20,594 nucleotides of DNA from JAPLKX01 sp035530195 (lineage in GTDB: Bacteria; Hydrogenedentota; Hydrogenedentia; Hydrogenedentales; SLHB01): NCBI GenBank assembly GCA_035530195.1, contig DATKVG010000002.1, positions 1 to 20,594 of the forward strand. The letters are read 5' to 3'. Below are positions 1 through 7,041 of the stretch, in pieces. The number at the start of each line of letters is the position of its first letter. The stretch's first letter is position 1. The position numbers and the translations under genes were made by a program. The notes under the pieces were generated by a model, which did not search any database, was not told the origin of the DNA, and saw nothing but the letters and a program-made list of their open reading frames with translations.

Positions 1-3
1 CAA

Positions 4-181
4 AAATCCCGGAGGGATTTGATAATTGTCAGCCCAGGGTTGCTCCCGGCCCGTGCCAATTGCTATGTATGTGTCATATAGCTAAGTGCCAAACTAAAGA
101 CCTCACGACCATCCCACACCCGTTCAGGGCCGGGAGCTACCCTGGGCAAAAGTACACCAACGAACAACCCCGGCAGGGGTT
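4..181. repeat. Structured palindromic repeat element with terminal hairpins
   Basis: The left edge is a perfect 7-bp hairpin (AAATCCC-GGA-GGGATTT, 4-20). The right edge is a 6-bp hairpin (AACCCC-GGCA-GGGGTT, 166-181). Between them two long arms, 32-52 and 127-147, are inverted copies matching at 20 of 21 positions, separated by about 74 bp of AT-richer sequence. No open reading frame of note lies inside. The nested symmetry resembles the non-coding, probably multicopy repeats scattered through Planctomycetota-like genomes, but copy number cannot be judged from one window. It sits just past the stop codon of the minus-strand operon, so it may also end or stabilise that transcript. Confidence 0.6.
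166..181 (-). terminator. Possible terminator hairpin of the minus-strand operon
   Basis: Read on the minus strand this is a 6-bp stem (AACCCC/GGGGTT) with a 4-nt loop, about 20 nt past the stop codon of the last operon gene, followed by GTTCGTTGG. The T-rich tail is weak, so intrinsic termination is uncertain; the larger dyad further downstream (147-32) could also contribute. Confidence 0.3.
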
Positions 182-200
182 GGACAGATCTCTCACTGCA

Positions 201-1250
201 CTAGACATGGCCGGTGCGCCTCCCCCACGCAACGCCGTGAACCAGCGCGAGCGGCGCCAGCATCTGGCTCACGAACAGGGGCGCGAAAAGCCCCGCAGCC
301 GCCGCAACTACCAACGTGGTTGCCAGGACGCAGGCCGGCGGCCGCGCCTCGAGCATCCACACGGCAAGTTGCGCAAACCAGTATAAGACCGCCGCGAGGC
401 CCAGCAGGCCCATCGAGGCCACCACGACCGCATAACCAACCTGCGAGCCCGCCGCCATCGTGTTGTCTTTTGGCAGCGTGCCGTAATACGCCCCAACGTG
501 CTCTTGGTAGTTGCCCGGGCCGAGGCCAAGAAGAGGAAACCGGGATACCACCGATACCGCCGCATAGGCCTCGAGCCAGCGCTGGCCGATTTCCGACCGC
601 AGTTGCGGAACCGGCTCTGGGCCGACAGGTTTTTCGGAGGGATGCAGAAAAAAAATAGTTAGAATCCCCGCGGATGCCAGCAAACCAATTACAGACGCGC
701 GCTGAATTCGGGGCGTCAGGCCAATATAAACGCCCGCCAGGATCCAGGGAACAAACGCAAGCGCCGGGCCGACGGTATACATGCGTGCCGCGCGGCTGCC
801 AGGAAAAACGGCGTGCAGCAGCAGCCCGGCAACAGCTACCGCAAAACCTAGACCCGCCGCCACGCGCACCCCCCATACGCCACCGGGCCGCGCAACCACG
901 CGCGAGCAAACCCACACGCCGCACCCCGCATACAGCGCCAGTTGAATTAGCTCGCGCGCGCCGTTACCAACGTTGCCGCCCGCCAAAGCGGAAACCGAAG
1001 CTACACCGAGCAGCGGCAAACACGGGCCCACGGGCCGCCACGAGCTCGGAAACGCCCGCAGGAAGGCCGGCAGAAAAAAAACGGCGCCGGCAGCCATCAG
1101 CGCGTCGCACGGCAACACCGCCGCCAACCCCACCGGCAGTTTCCATCCGAGCGGGCTTGCGATTATGGCCGCGCAGAACGCCGCCGCGCCGCACCCTTCC
1201 AGCTGCGCGGTCCATGACGCCGGTTTCGGATTGTCGCGCGGGCCGGTCAC
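201..1250 (-). CDS. O-antigen polymerase/ligase-like membrane protein (Wzy/WaaL-type)
   Basis: A 349-aa hydrophobic protein with roughly ten membrane segments. Residues 224-292 hold the pattern of the Wzy_C (O-antigen ligase) family: RWLEAYAAVS, then FPLLGLGPGNYQ (238-249), then a DN pair (262-263) leading into a membrane segment ending GLLGL. Family members polymerise glycan repeat units or transfer them to an acceptor at the periplasmic face. The common HN pair is DN here, as in many distant members. The start is a GTG that overlaps the upstream stop codon by 4 bp (GTGA) and has GGGAGG six bases upstream, so translation is probably coupled. It is the last gene of the operon. The substrate is unknown, and polymerase versus ligase cannot be decided. 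Confidence 0.72.
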   Translation of the reverse strand: MTGPRDNPKPASWTAQLEGCGAAAFCAAIIASPLGWKLPVGLAAVLPCDALMAAGAVFFLPAFLRAFPSSWRPVGPCLPLLGVASVSALAGGNVGNGARELIQLALYAGCGVWVCSRVVARPGGVWGVRVAAGLGFAVAVAGLLLHAVFPGSRAARMYTVGPALAFVPWILAGVYIGLTPRIQRASVIGLLASAGILTIFFLHPSEKPVGPEPVPQLRSEIGQRWLEAYAAVSVVSRFPLLGLGPGNYQEHVGAYYGTLPKDNTMAAGSQVGYAVVVASMGLLGLAAVLYWFAQLAVWMLEARPPACVLATTLVVAAAAGLFAPLFVSQMLAPLALVHGVAWGRRTGHV

Positions 1251-1858
1251 GCGTACCTCCCGACGAGTCCCGCCGCGAGCATCGAAAACGCCGTCATCCC
1301 GACAAGCAGCGATCGGAAGCGCTCTTCGCCGGACCGTCCAAGAAACGGCCTGGCCGTCAGATACGCTGCAACAGCCAGCGCCACGTTGAACAGGGCATCC
1401 CGGAACGTCGAGACTTCCAAATCATGGTAACGTGAAATCAGGACGAATCCCGCCCCGAGCCCTGCCGTCACCACCGCGCCAGCGCCCAAAAACGCGTACC
1501 TCCACAAGCCGGTTGTGTTGCTGTCGATTGGCCTTGAGCCTAATGCGGCCGCGCCAAACACCAATACGGGAACCGCGACAGGCCGCAGCGCCACATCTCC
1601 CAGGCCGGGAAGCCCCGATACCGCCACCGCCAGCCGGCCCGTCGACACCGCGCAGGCCGCCACGGCCATCGCGCAAAGTTCCGGCGTCCATGCCCGCGGC
1701 CGCCCCGGCAAAACACCCGCGGCCGCGCACGCCATCGCCGCCAGTAGAAGCCACACCGGCTGGGGGCGCTTCAGTTCTTCCACCGCGCCCGCGGTCGCAA
1801 TGGCCGCCATGCAGGCGCAAAACAGCACAGTCAGAACAAGCGGCCGCCCCAGCTTCAT
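1247..1858 (-). CDS. Small integral membrane protein of unknown function in the polysaccharide operon
   Basis: A 203-aa protein starting MKLGRPLVLTVLFC, with about six hydrophobic segments and few polar stretches, ending GLVGRYA. I recognise no family motif. The reading frame stays open to 2008, but this ATG is preferred because it overlaps the upstream glycosyltransferase stop by 4 bp (ATGA) and starts with a clean membrane segment. It lies between a glycosyltransferase and the polymerase-like gene and overlaps both, so it is very probably co-translated with them. It may be an accessory subunit of the polymerase, or the product of a split of a once larger membrane protein; neither is shown by the sequence. 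Confidence 0.7.
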   Translation of the reverse strand: MKLGRPLVLTVLFCACMAAIATAGAVEELKRPQPVWLLLAAMACAAAGVLPGRPRAWTPELCAMAVAACAVSTGRLAVAVSGLPGLGDVALRPVAVPVLVFGAAALGSRPIDSNTTGLWRYAFLGAGAVVTAGLGAGFVLISRYHDLEVSTFRDALFNVALAVAAYLTARPFLGRSGEERFRSLLVGMTAFSMLAAGLVGRYA

Positions 1859-2979
1859 CGGCTGCCTCCGTTCGCCGCCACCGACTCGTAAAACGAGGCC
1901 AATAGGTCGAGTTGTTGCTGAATCGTGTAATGCTCCGCGACCATCAGTCGCGCGCGCGCGCCCAGCCGCCTCGCCAGTGCCGGCTCGTTCATCAGCCGCA
2001 GAATGCAATCGGCAACCGCCTGTGCGTCGCCTGCCTGCGCCAGCAGCCCCGTTTCTTCATCGCGGATCAACTCTTCGTTCCCCGGCACACGCGTCGCCAC
2101 GATGGCTTTTCCGGCCGCCATCGCATCGAGAAGCGCAAACGACAGCCCTTCATACCTGGCGCACGACACAAAAACGTCCAGATCCTCGAGCGCGGGCCGC
2201 GGGTCGTCCAGCCAGCCCGTGAATCGCAGCGACCTATCGAAACCAATGTCGGCCGCGAGCGCCTGGCACGCGTGCCGCAGCGGCCCATCCCCGCAAAGGA
2301 CGAAACGGGCTTCCGGTCTGCGCCGGTGCACGTGGCCGCACGCCGAGATAAACGCCAGCGGGTCTTTTTGCTTCCTGAGGCTGCCGATAAAACCCACGTT
2401 GCGCACCATCCCGTGGAGCGAGGCGGTTGCGGCGGGGATGTCAACGCCGTTCGGGATCACGCTGACCACTTCAGCCGGATAGCCGAGCTCGAGCGCCGCC
2501 GCCCGTTCCGCTTCGGAAACGGCAACCAGCCGCCGCGTCCAACGGCGCGCAGCCCGTTCAAACGCCTTGAACGCCGGCGCCGCCCAACCGCCCGCCAGAA
2601 ATGAGAACGCATGCGGCGTGTAAACAACGGGCACGGTTGTTGCCCCCCGTGCGGCCAGCCGGGCCAGCGCCCCGGCTTTTGAACTATGGGCGTGGATGAT
2701 GTCGAACCGGCCGCTCCTGAGTATTCGAGCGATTTTGACGATGGCCACCACGTCTTGAACCGGGTGAGGCGCGCGCCGCATGTTAACCAGCCAGACGTCG
2801 ACGCCGCGCCCGCGGAAATCTTCAACGGTGTCGAGGAACGACTTGTCGCGTAAGGTCGAGCAAATGCACGAACACCGCACGCGCCCGCGGTCGAGTCCCC
2901 CCACCACGTTCTCGAGCCAGCGGCGCGTCCCGCCTTCCGTGGCTTCGAGGACGTGCAGCACGTGTACCGGCCGGTTCAT
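1855..2979 (-). CDS. GT4-type glycosyltransferase (GT-B fold)
   Basis: A 374-aa cytoplasmic protein of normal length for GT family 4. The N-terminal Rossmann half begins HVLHVLEATEGGTRRW (7-21), with the glycine-rich acceptor-side loop, and carries HAHSSKAG (96-103), a motif common in polysaccharide GT4 enzymes. The C-terminal donor-binding half has IPNGVD (175-180), GFIGSLRKQKDP (196-207), CGDGPL (229-234) and the E-x7-E position as E277...D285 (EGLSFALLDA), with Asp replacing the second Glu. It should move a sugar from a nucleotide-sugar to a lipid-linked glycan at the inner membrane face; donor and acceptor are unknown. The open frame extends to 4029, but this ATG overlaps the flippase stop (ATGA) and has GGGAGGG upstream. 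Confidence 0.88.
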   Translation of the reverse strand: MNRPVHVLHVLEATEGGTRRWLENVVGGLDRGRVRCSCICSTLRDKSFLDTVEDFRGRGVDVWLVNMRRAPHPVQDVVAIVKIARILRSGRFDIIHAHSSKAGALARLAARGATTVPVVYTPHAFSFLAGGWAAPAFKAFERAARRWTRRLVAVSEAERAAALELGYPAEVVSVIPNGVDIPAATASLHGMVRNVGFIGSLRKQKDPLAFISACGHVHRRRPEARFVLCGDGPLRHACQALAADIGFDRSLRFTGWLDDPRPALEDLDVFVSCARYEGLSFALLDAMAAGKAIVATRVPGNEELIRDEETGLLAQAGDAQAVADCILRLMNEPALARRLGARARLMVAEHYTIQQQLDLLASFYESVAANGGSR

Positions 2980-4601
2980 TTCTCGCCGCCCTCCCATAGG
3001 ATCATCTCCTTGAACTTCCCCCGCCACAGAACCGCCAGAGCGCCCGCGTACGCGATCACGCCTATCGATCCCACCGCCGTCATCAGCCCAAGCTGACCCA
3101 ACAACGACGGCTCCGGTGGCCTCCGCATCGCCGCCATCACGGCTATCGCTGCAACCGCGGAAACCCCCGTCGCGACGGCCAGTTTCGTGGATTCGGCCAC
3201 GCTCCGGCCAAAACGCCGCGGTCGCCGCCAGCGGTGCATGATGCGCACCCGGTGCAAGATGCGCACGCGGTGCAAGATGCGCACCCGGTGCATGATGCCC
3301 GCCAATATGGCCACTTTGAGCGCCCGGCTCGCCGTTATGGCCGCGGCGACTCCCGCCAGTCCCGCCGGCCCTATCAACAGGTAAATTCCCACGACGCGCG
3401 CGCCCGTGCAGGCCACGCCCACCAGCGTCGGCGTCCAGACATCGAGCCGCGAGAAGAAATGGCGCATCAAAAGCATCTCGACCGCCAGGAAGCTCATCGA
3501 TGGCGCCAGCCAGAACAACGCCTGCGACACGAGACGAGCCGATTCCGCATCGAACTGCCCCCGCTGGTAAACGACCGCCACGATCGGTTCGGCCAGGATG
3601 CACGTCATCACCATGACCGGCAGGAAAATCAGCAGCATGATCCTGATCGCCGAATCCAGCATCCGCGCCACGCGTTCTTGCGCGCCCGCCTCGTGGAGTT
3701 CCGAAAAGAATGTGAACAACACCGTGGCCGCGGCCATCGGGATGATCAGCAACGGGAGATCCACCAGTTTCCGGCTCAGCATCAGCGCTGCAACCGATCC
3801 CGGCGTCAGCGTCGATGCGGCGGCCCGCTCGACAATCTCGCCAATCCGGGCAAAGGTCGTGCCCACCACCGGCGCCGCCATCAAGACAAACGCTCTGCGA
3901 AAATCCGGCTGCCTGAACCCCGCAAGGCTCGGCGGGACCGACCATACCGGCCGCATCGCCGCCGCCTCGACCGCCAAATAGGCCAACATGCCGCCCGCCG
4001 CGCCCCATAAGGCCGCCTGAATGCCCCACACTCTACTCAAACCCAGCACGGCCGCAATTCCCACCAGCTTCATCGCCAACTCGCCCAGCGGGCGCACCAC
4101 GAACCTCCGTTGCGCGTTCAGGAACGCCGCCAGCAGCGGCGTCAGGCCCATTACGGCCGAAAGCGGCGCCATCACACGCAGCATCCCCGCGCACACCCGC
4201 TGTTTTTCCGGCTCGAAACCCGGCGCCAGCACCGATGCCAGCGGGCCGGCAAATGCGTAGATGCATCCCGCGCTCACCGACAGCACGACGCCCAGCAAGA
4301 AAAACCAGGCGTAGAACGATTCTGCGCTGGTTTTTCCATCTTTTTGCGCGAGCCGCGAAACAAACCCCGGAACAAGAACCGGGTTTACCAATGCGGCCAC
4401 CATCGTGTAGACCATCGTCGGCAGGCTGACGGCTATGAAAAAGACTTCGATCCCGGCAAGGTCAAAAAAGGAAGCGAGGACGATTTTGTCGGCAAAGCCC
4501 GTCACCCGTATCACGATCGTCATCGCCGCAAGCGACGTCACAAAACCCGCCAGCTGCGGCAAGCGCCGAATGCGGCCCGCAATAGACTGGATGTTCTTCA
4601 T
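2976..4601 (-). CDS. MurJ/MVF-family lipid-linked glycan flippase
   Basis: A 541-aa polytopic protein, slightly longer than E. coli MurJ (511 aa). It aligns along its length with the MVF family (MOP superfamily): the N-terminal pattern MTIVIRVTGF, a second segment FFIAVSLP, the SRKLVDLP stretch matching MurJ DRLMEFP, and VYQRGQFD matching the usual FxxGxF. By family it should flip a lipid-linked glycan across the inner membrane. Of the MurJ pattern SRVLGFxRD only the first Arg is kept (R32); the second is replaced (A37-D38-K39), and the Arg pair in NLLRRIF is absent. Together with the operon context this suggests an exopolysaccharide flippase rather than the housekeeping MurJ. A basic six-residue repeat lies at residues ~433-456. 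The start overlaps the upstream gene (ATGA) and has GAGGA ten bases before it. Confidence 0.85.
   Translation of the reverse strand: MKNIQSIAGRIRRLPQLAGFVTSLAAMTIVIRVTGFADKIVLASFFDLAGIEVFFIAVSLPTMVYTMVAALVNPVLVPGFVSRLAQKDGKTSAESFYAWFFLLGVVLSVSAGCIYAFAGPLASVLAPGFEPEKQRVCAGMLRVMAPLSAVMGLTPLLAAFLNAQRRFVVRPLGELAMKLVGIAAVLGLSRVWGIQAALWGAAGGMLAYLAVEAAAMRPVWSVPPSLAGFRQPDFRRAFVLMAAPVVGTTFARIGEIVERAAASTLTPGSVAALMLSRKLVDLPLLIIPMAAATVLFTFFSELHEAGAQERVARMLDSAIRIMLLIFLPVMVMTCILAEPIVAVVYQRGQFDAESARLVSQALFWLAPSMSFLAVEMLLMRHFFSRLDVWTPTLVGVACTGARVVGIYLLIGPAGLAGVAAAITASRALKVAILAGIMHRVRILHRVRILHRVRIMHRWRRPRRFGRSVAESTKLAVATGVSAVAAIAVMAAMRRPPEPSLLGQLGLMTAVGSIGVIAYAGALAVLWRGKFKEMILWEGGEK
3233..3304 (-). repeat. 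18-bp in-frame tandem repeat inside the flippase gene
   Basis: Units at 3233-3250, 3251-3268 and 3269-3286 differ at one or two positions, and a fourth, diverged unit covers 3287-3304. The period is a multiple of three, so it encodes a six-residue repeat, MHRVRI-LHRVRI-LHRVRI-MHRWRR, between two membrane segments near the C-terminus. The repeat adds about ten Arg/His charges and is probably cytoplasmic by the positive-inside rule. Confidence 0.9.
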
Positions 4602-5731
4602 GGGCGCGAGTCCTCGCCGAGGCGTGAGTCCTCGCGGATGGCGCGCGCGTAGGTCTCGAGCACGTTGCCGGCCGCGGCTTCCCACGTGAGACCCGCCACG
4701 CGTTTCAGCCCCCGCTCGCGCCACTCCCGCCTCGCCTGCTCGTTGTCAGCCAGCGCTGCAACCGCTTCCACCCATGCCCGCACATCCGCCGGATCCAGCA
4801 GGATGGCCGCGCCGCCCGTCGTTTCGGGCAGTGCGCCGCGGTCCGACGCGACCACGGGCGTCCCGCACGCCATCGACTCGACCGGCGGCAGCCCAAACCC
4901 TTCGTCCCACGACGGAAACACGAGCGCAACCGCCTGCCGGTAAAGGGCCACAAGCCGGTCGCGCGGGACGTAACCCGGGAAGTCCACACATTCCTGCACG
5001 TTGGCCTGACGTGCCAGCGCCGCCAATTCGCGGGCCGCGTTGCCCGGTTTTCCCGCCAGCACCAGCCGCAGAGGATACGCCCGCCGCCGCAGTTCGGCCA
5101 ATACGCGCACCAATAGCCCCAGGTTCTTCTTCCGCTCGAGGTTTCCAACAAAAAGCAGGTAAGGATCCTCGGGCTGCGGCGCCGCCTTCGTTCCGTTCAG
5201 GCAAAAATCCCGCGCGACTCCCAGCGGCACAACGTCAATCTTCTCCCACGGCACACCGAGCCGCTCCCGCACCTTCCGCGCGACCCAGCCGCTCGGCACA
5301 ATCACGCGGCGCGCCGCACGCACGCCCCGCGGCACGGCATACGCGTAATGGGCCGCGTTTGCCCGCGTCGTCAGCTTGGGATACTCGAGCGCCGTCAGAT
5401 CGTACACGCTCAACACCGCCGGCACGCCGGCACACCTCGAGGAAAGCACGTAGCCCGTCGCGTGATATACCTCGAGCCCGGCCCGCTTGATGCGCCCCGG
5501 CAACAGCCCGTGCTGCCACGCCACACGCGCCGCGCGGCACGTGCCTGCCAACCGCGAAATCTCATAACAAACATCGCCGCTCGCCGGCAGCCCCGCCCGC
5601 GCGGACGGCGAGGAGAAGACGTAAAACTCGTTGCCGGGCGCCGACGCCATGGCGAAGAGCAACTGCCGGATGCTCCCGCCGACACCCGACTCGGCCTGCC
5701 CCGTTAAGATGCACTCATATCCGATACGCAC
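4598..5731 (-). CDS. GT4-type glycosyltransferase (mannosyltransferase-like)
   Basis: A 377-aa GT-B glycosyltransferase. The N-terminal half has SGVGGSIRQL (15-24) and VYDLTALEYP (109-118), typical of GT4 enzymes annotated as mannosyl- or rhamnosyltransferases. The donor half has FVGNLERKKN (194-203), with the basic residues that usually contact the nucleotide-sugar phosphates, FPGYVP, and a canonical E-x7-E (E277GFGLPPVE285). It should transfer a hexose from an activated donor in the cytoplasm. The start is GTG with AAAGGA upstream; the DUF1573 gene ends 26 bp before it. The 3' end overlaps the flippase start by 4 bp and contains an 18-bp duplication giving the C-terminal EDSRLG-EDSRP. The sugar specificity is not readable from sequence. 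Confidence 0.9.
   Translation of the reverse strand: MRIGYECILTGQAESGVGGSIRQLLFAMASAPGNEFYVFSSPSARAGLPASGDVCYEISRLAGTCRAARVAWQHGLLPGRIKRAGLEVYHATGYVLSSRCAGVPAVLSVYDLTALEYPKLTTRANAAHYAYAVPRGVRAARRVIVPSGWVARKVRERLGVPWEKIDVVPLGVARDFCLNGTKAAPQPEDPYLLFVGNLERKKNLGLLVRVLAELRRRAYPLRLVLAGKPGNAARELAALARQANVQECVDFPGYVPRDRLVALYRQAVALVFPSWDEGFGLPPVESMACGTPVVASDRGALPETTGGAAILLDPADVRAWVEAVAALADNEQARREWRERGLKRVAGLTWEAAAGNVLETYARAIREDSRLGEDSRP
4603..4638 (-). repeat. 18-bp tandem duplication at the glycosyltransferase/flippase junction
   Basis: 4603-4620 and 4621-4638 match at 16 of 18 positions. On the minus strand each copy contains GCGAGGACTC, so the likely Shine-Dalgarno core GAGGA of the flippase gene is present twice. 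In the upstream gene the duplication encodes the repeated EDSR near the C-terminus. Confidence 0.8.
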
Positions 5732-5757
5732 GCCGCGCAGTCCTTTGCAATATCACG

Positions 5758-6753
5758 TCAAGGCGCCACTGTGGCCACTACCGGTATCGTATGCAGCCAC
5801 CGGCCAGTGTCGTCCCGCAGGACAAGGTCCGCCTTGATGGTCCCGATTTCCGTTACGGGTGGGGCCGTCAGTTTCACGGCCAGGTTCCACTCTCCGGCGC
5901 CGTCGCCTTTGATCAAAACGGGCGTAATCGCCCCCTCCGAGGACGTGCACGTGGCGACGTTGACCGCCTCGTCTTTGGCGGTCAGCGCCACGCACTTCTC
6001 GATCGCGCTTCCGGCCTTCACCACCCCAAACAGGACCCGCCCGGGCTTTGCATCAAGAACCAGCGCCGCCGACACTTTCACCGGCACCTCGATCACGGGC
6101 ACGCGCGCCGAGCTGGTCCTTACCACGATTGAAAACGGTTCCCCCCTCGGGACCGACGGCACTCGCTTCACCCTGTACGCGTGGACTGTTTGCCGCTCCT
6201 GCTTTTCGACGCCCACTTTCTCCACGGCCACGGACGCAACCGCCGGCTCCACAGACAAGACCTCCGGCATGCCCCCGTCGTCCATGCAAAACACGCGCAG
6301 CGGCTGCGCGTCCATCTCATCGGGCAACTCGACCGACTCGGGCTCGACGTACACCTGATCCACAAGCTTTACGCGCGCCGTGAGCGCGACCTCGGCGTTT
6401 TCGGGGTCGTTGGTGGCCAGTTCGACCGAGAATGACTGCATGCCCGTCCTCGTTTTTCCTTTTTTCGCTTTGTGAGTCAGCAGCAGCTCCGCCGATTGAC
6501 CCGGCGCCACCGTTTCGCCGCTCAACATCTGGCTGGTGCACCCGCAACTGGCTTTCTTGATCGAGACCTCCAGCGGGCCTGTCCCGGCGTTGCTTAACGT
6601 GAAACGGCACTCGACCTCCCGGTAGTTCAACCGGGCGCCGAAATCCACGGTGCGCGGCCCCGTTTCCAGCTTTGGCTCCGCCCACGCCCAACAAGAGCCC
6701 GCCACAATCAGCAGGCAACCCGCCCAAAATAATGCAACCCGCCAACGGACCAT
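5758..6753 (-). CDS. Exported DUF1573 domain protein
   Basis: A 331-aa protein with a signal peptide (hydrophobic ~7-22, plausible cleavage after AWA at 23-25). Residues ~28-130 form a DUF1573/ASH-like beta-sandwich: VDFGARL, then FTLSNAGTGPLEVSIKKASCGCT with the diagnostic Cys-Gly-Cys at 70-72, then VAPGQSAEL. The rest, from VYVEPESVEL on, looks like one or two more Ig-like domains, including RVLFGVVKAGSAIEK. The molecular function of DUF1573 proteins is not established; this one is exported and has no lipobox. It is the promoter-proximal gene of the polysaccharide operon, with GGAGGG just before its ATG, so a role in export or attachment of the glycan is possible but inferred only from position. 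Confidence 0.85.
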   Translation of the reverse strand: MVRWRVALFWAGCLLIVAGSCWAWAEPKLETGPRTVDFGARLNYREVECRFTLSNAGTGPLEVSIKKASCGCTSQMLSGETVAPGQSAELLLTHKAKKGKTRTGMQSFSVELATNDPENAEVALTARVKLVDQVYVEPESVELPDEMDAQPLRVFCMDDGGMPEVLSVEPAVASVAVEKVGVEKQERQTVHAYRVKRVPSVPRGEPFSIVVRTSSARVPVIEVPVKVSAALVLDAKPGRVLFGVVKAGSAIEKCVALTAKDEAVNVATCTSSEGAITPVLIKGDGAGEWNLAVKLTAPPVTEIGTIKADLVLRDDTGRWLHTIPVVATVAP

Positions 6754-6805
6754 GTCGCCCTCCGATCACTTATAGTCACACCTCTAAACCAGTATGCTTA
6801 GCCAT

Positions 6806-6834
6806 ATATTAAAACTGTATGCCGGGTTTGTCAA
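6806..6834 (-). promoter_or_regulatory. Sigma70-type promoter for the polysaccharide operon
   Basis: On the minus strand a perfect -35 TTGACA (6834-6829), a 17-bp spacer, and a -10 TAATAT (6811-6806). Transcription would start near 6799, leaving a leader of about 45 nt before the DUF1573 start codon. The stretch between this and the divergent promoter (6835-6955) is GC-rich, and I see no gene in it. Confidence 0.75.
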
Positions 6835-6955
6835 TGGGGCCGGACACGCTGGTTTCCGCCTCGTTCCAGGCCGGGCCGGGGCAGGCGGATCTTCGGCCGG
6901 ATCGCGGTCCGGCCTGCGTCAGATTTCTGGGTTTCAGGCGATCGCGGGCCGGCGG

Positions 6956-6984
6956 TTGACACCATTTGGGCCGTGTGGTACATT
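6956..6984 (+). promoter_or_regulatory. Sigma70-type promoter for SRP RNA and dnaX
   Basis: Perfect -35 TTGACA (6956-6961), a 17-bp spacer and -10 TACATT (6979-6984). The predicted start near 6991 lies about 50 nt before the mature 5' end of the SRP RNA. No other good promoter is visible before dnaX, so both genes are probably read from here. Confidence 0.75.
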
Positions 6985-6999
6985 ACGTTTTGCCTTTTT

Positions 7000-7041
7000 G
7001 GCGGGCATTAGCCGCCTTTGGCGGACATTTTTTGTCTTTTT
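7000..7041 (+). promoter_or_regulatory. Attenuator-like leader before the SRP RNA
   Basis: Three complementary 5-mers follow each other: GGCGG (7000-7004), CCGCC (7012-7016), GGCGG (7020-7024). The middle one can pair with either neighbour, so two hairpins exclude each other. The second hairpin is followed by ACATTTTTT and another T run (7037-7041), like a weak intrinsic terminator. It may instead simply be a processed leader. Confidence 0.35.

Noticed and set aside
674..2222. Plus-strand open frames of 235-253 codons
   Set aside because: Arg/Pro/Ala-rich translations antisense to the membrane proteins, with no start signals or motifs.
3234..4010. 258-codon plus-strand open frame starting in the tandem repeat
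   Set aside because: Antisense to the flippase; its His/Arg-rich composition comes from reading the GC-rich strand in the wrong frame.
2980..4029. N-terminal extension of the second glycosyltransferase frame into the flippase gene
   Set aside because: The extension is out-of-frame flippase sequence. The glycosyltransferase starts at 2979 with a good ribosome site and a normal family N-terminus.
4602..4724. Upstream extension of the flippase frame
   Set aside because: It lies within the upstream glycosyltransferase gene; the ATG at 4601 overlaps that gene's stop and begins the family's first membrane segment.
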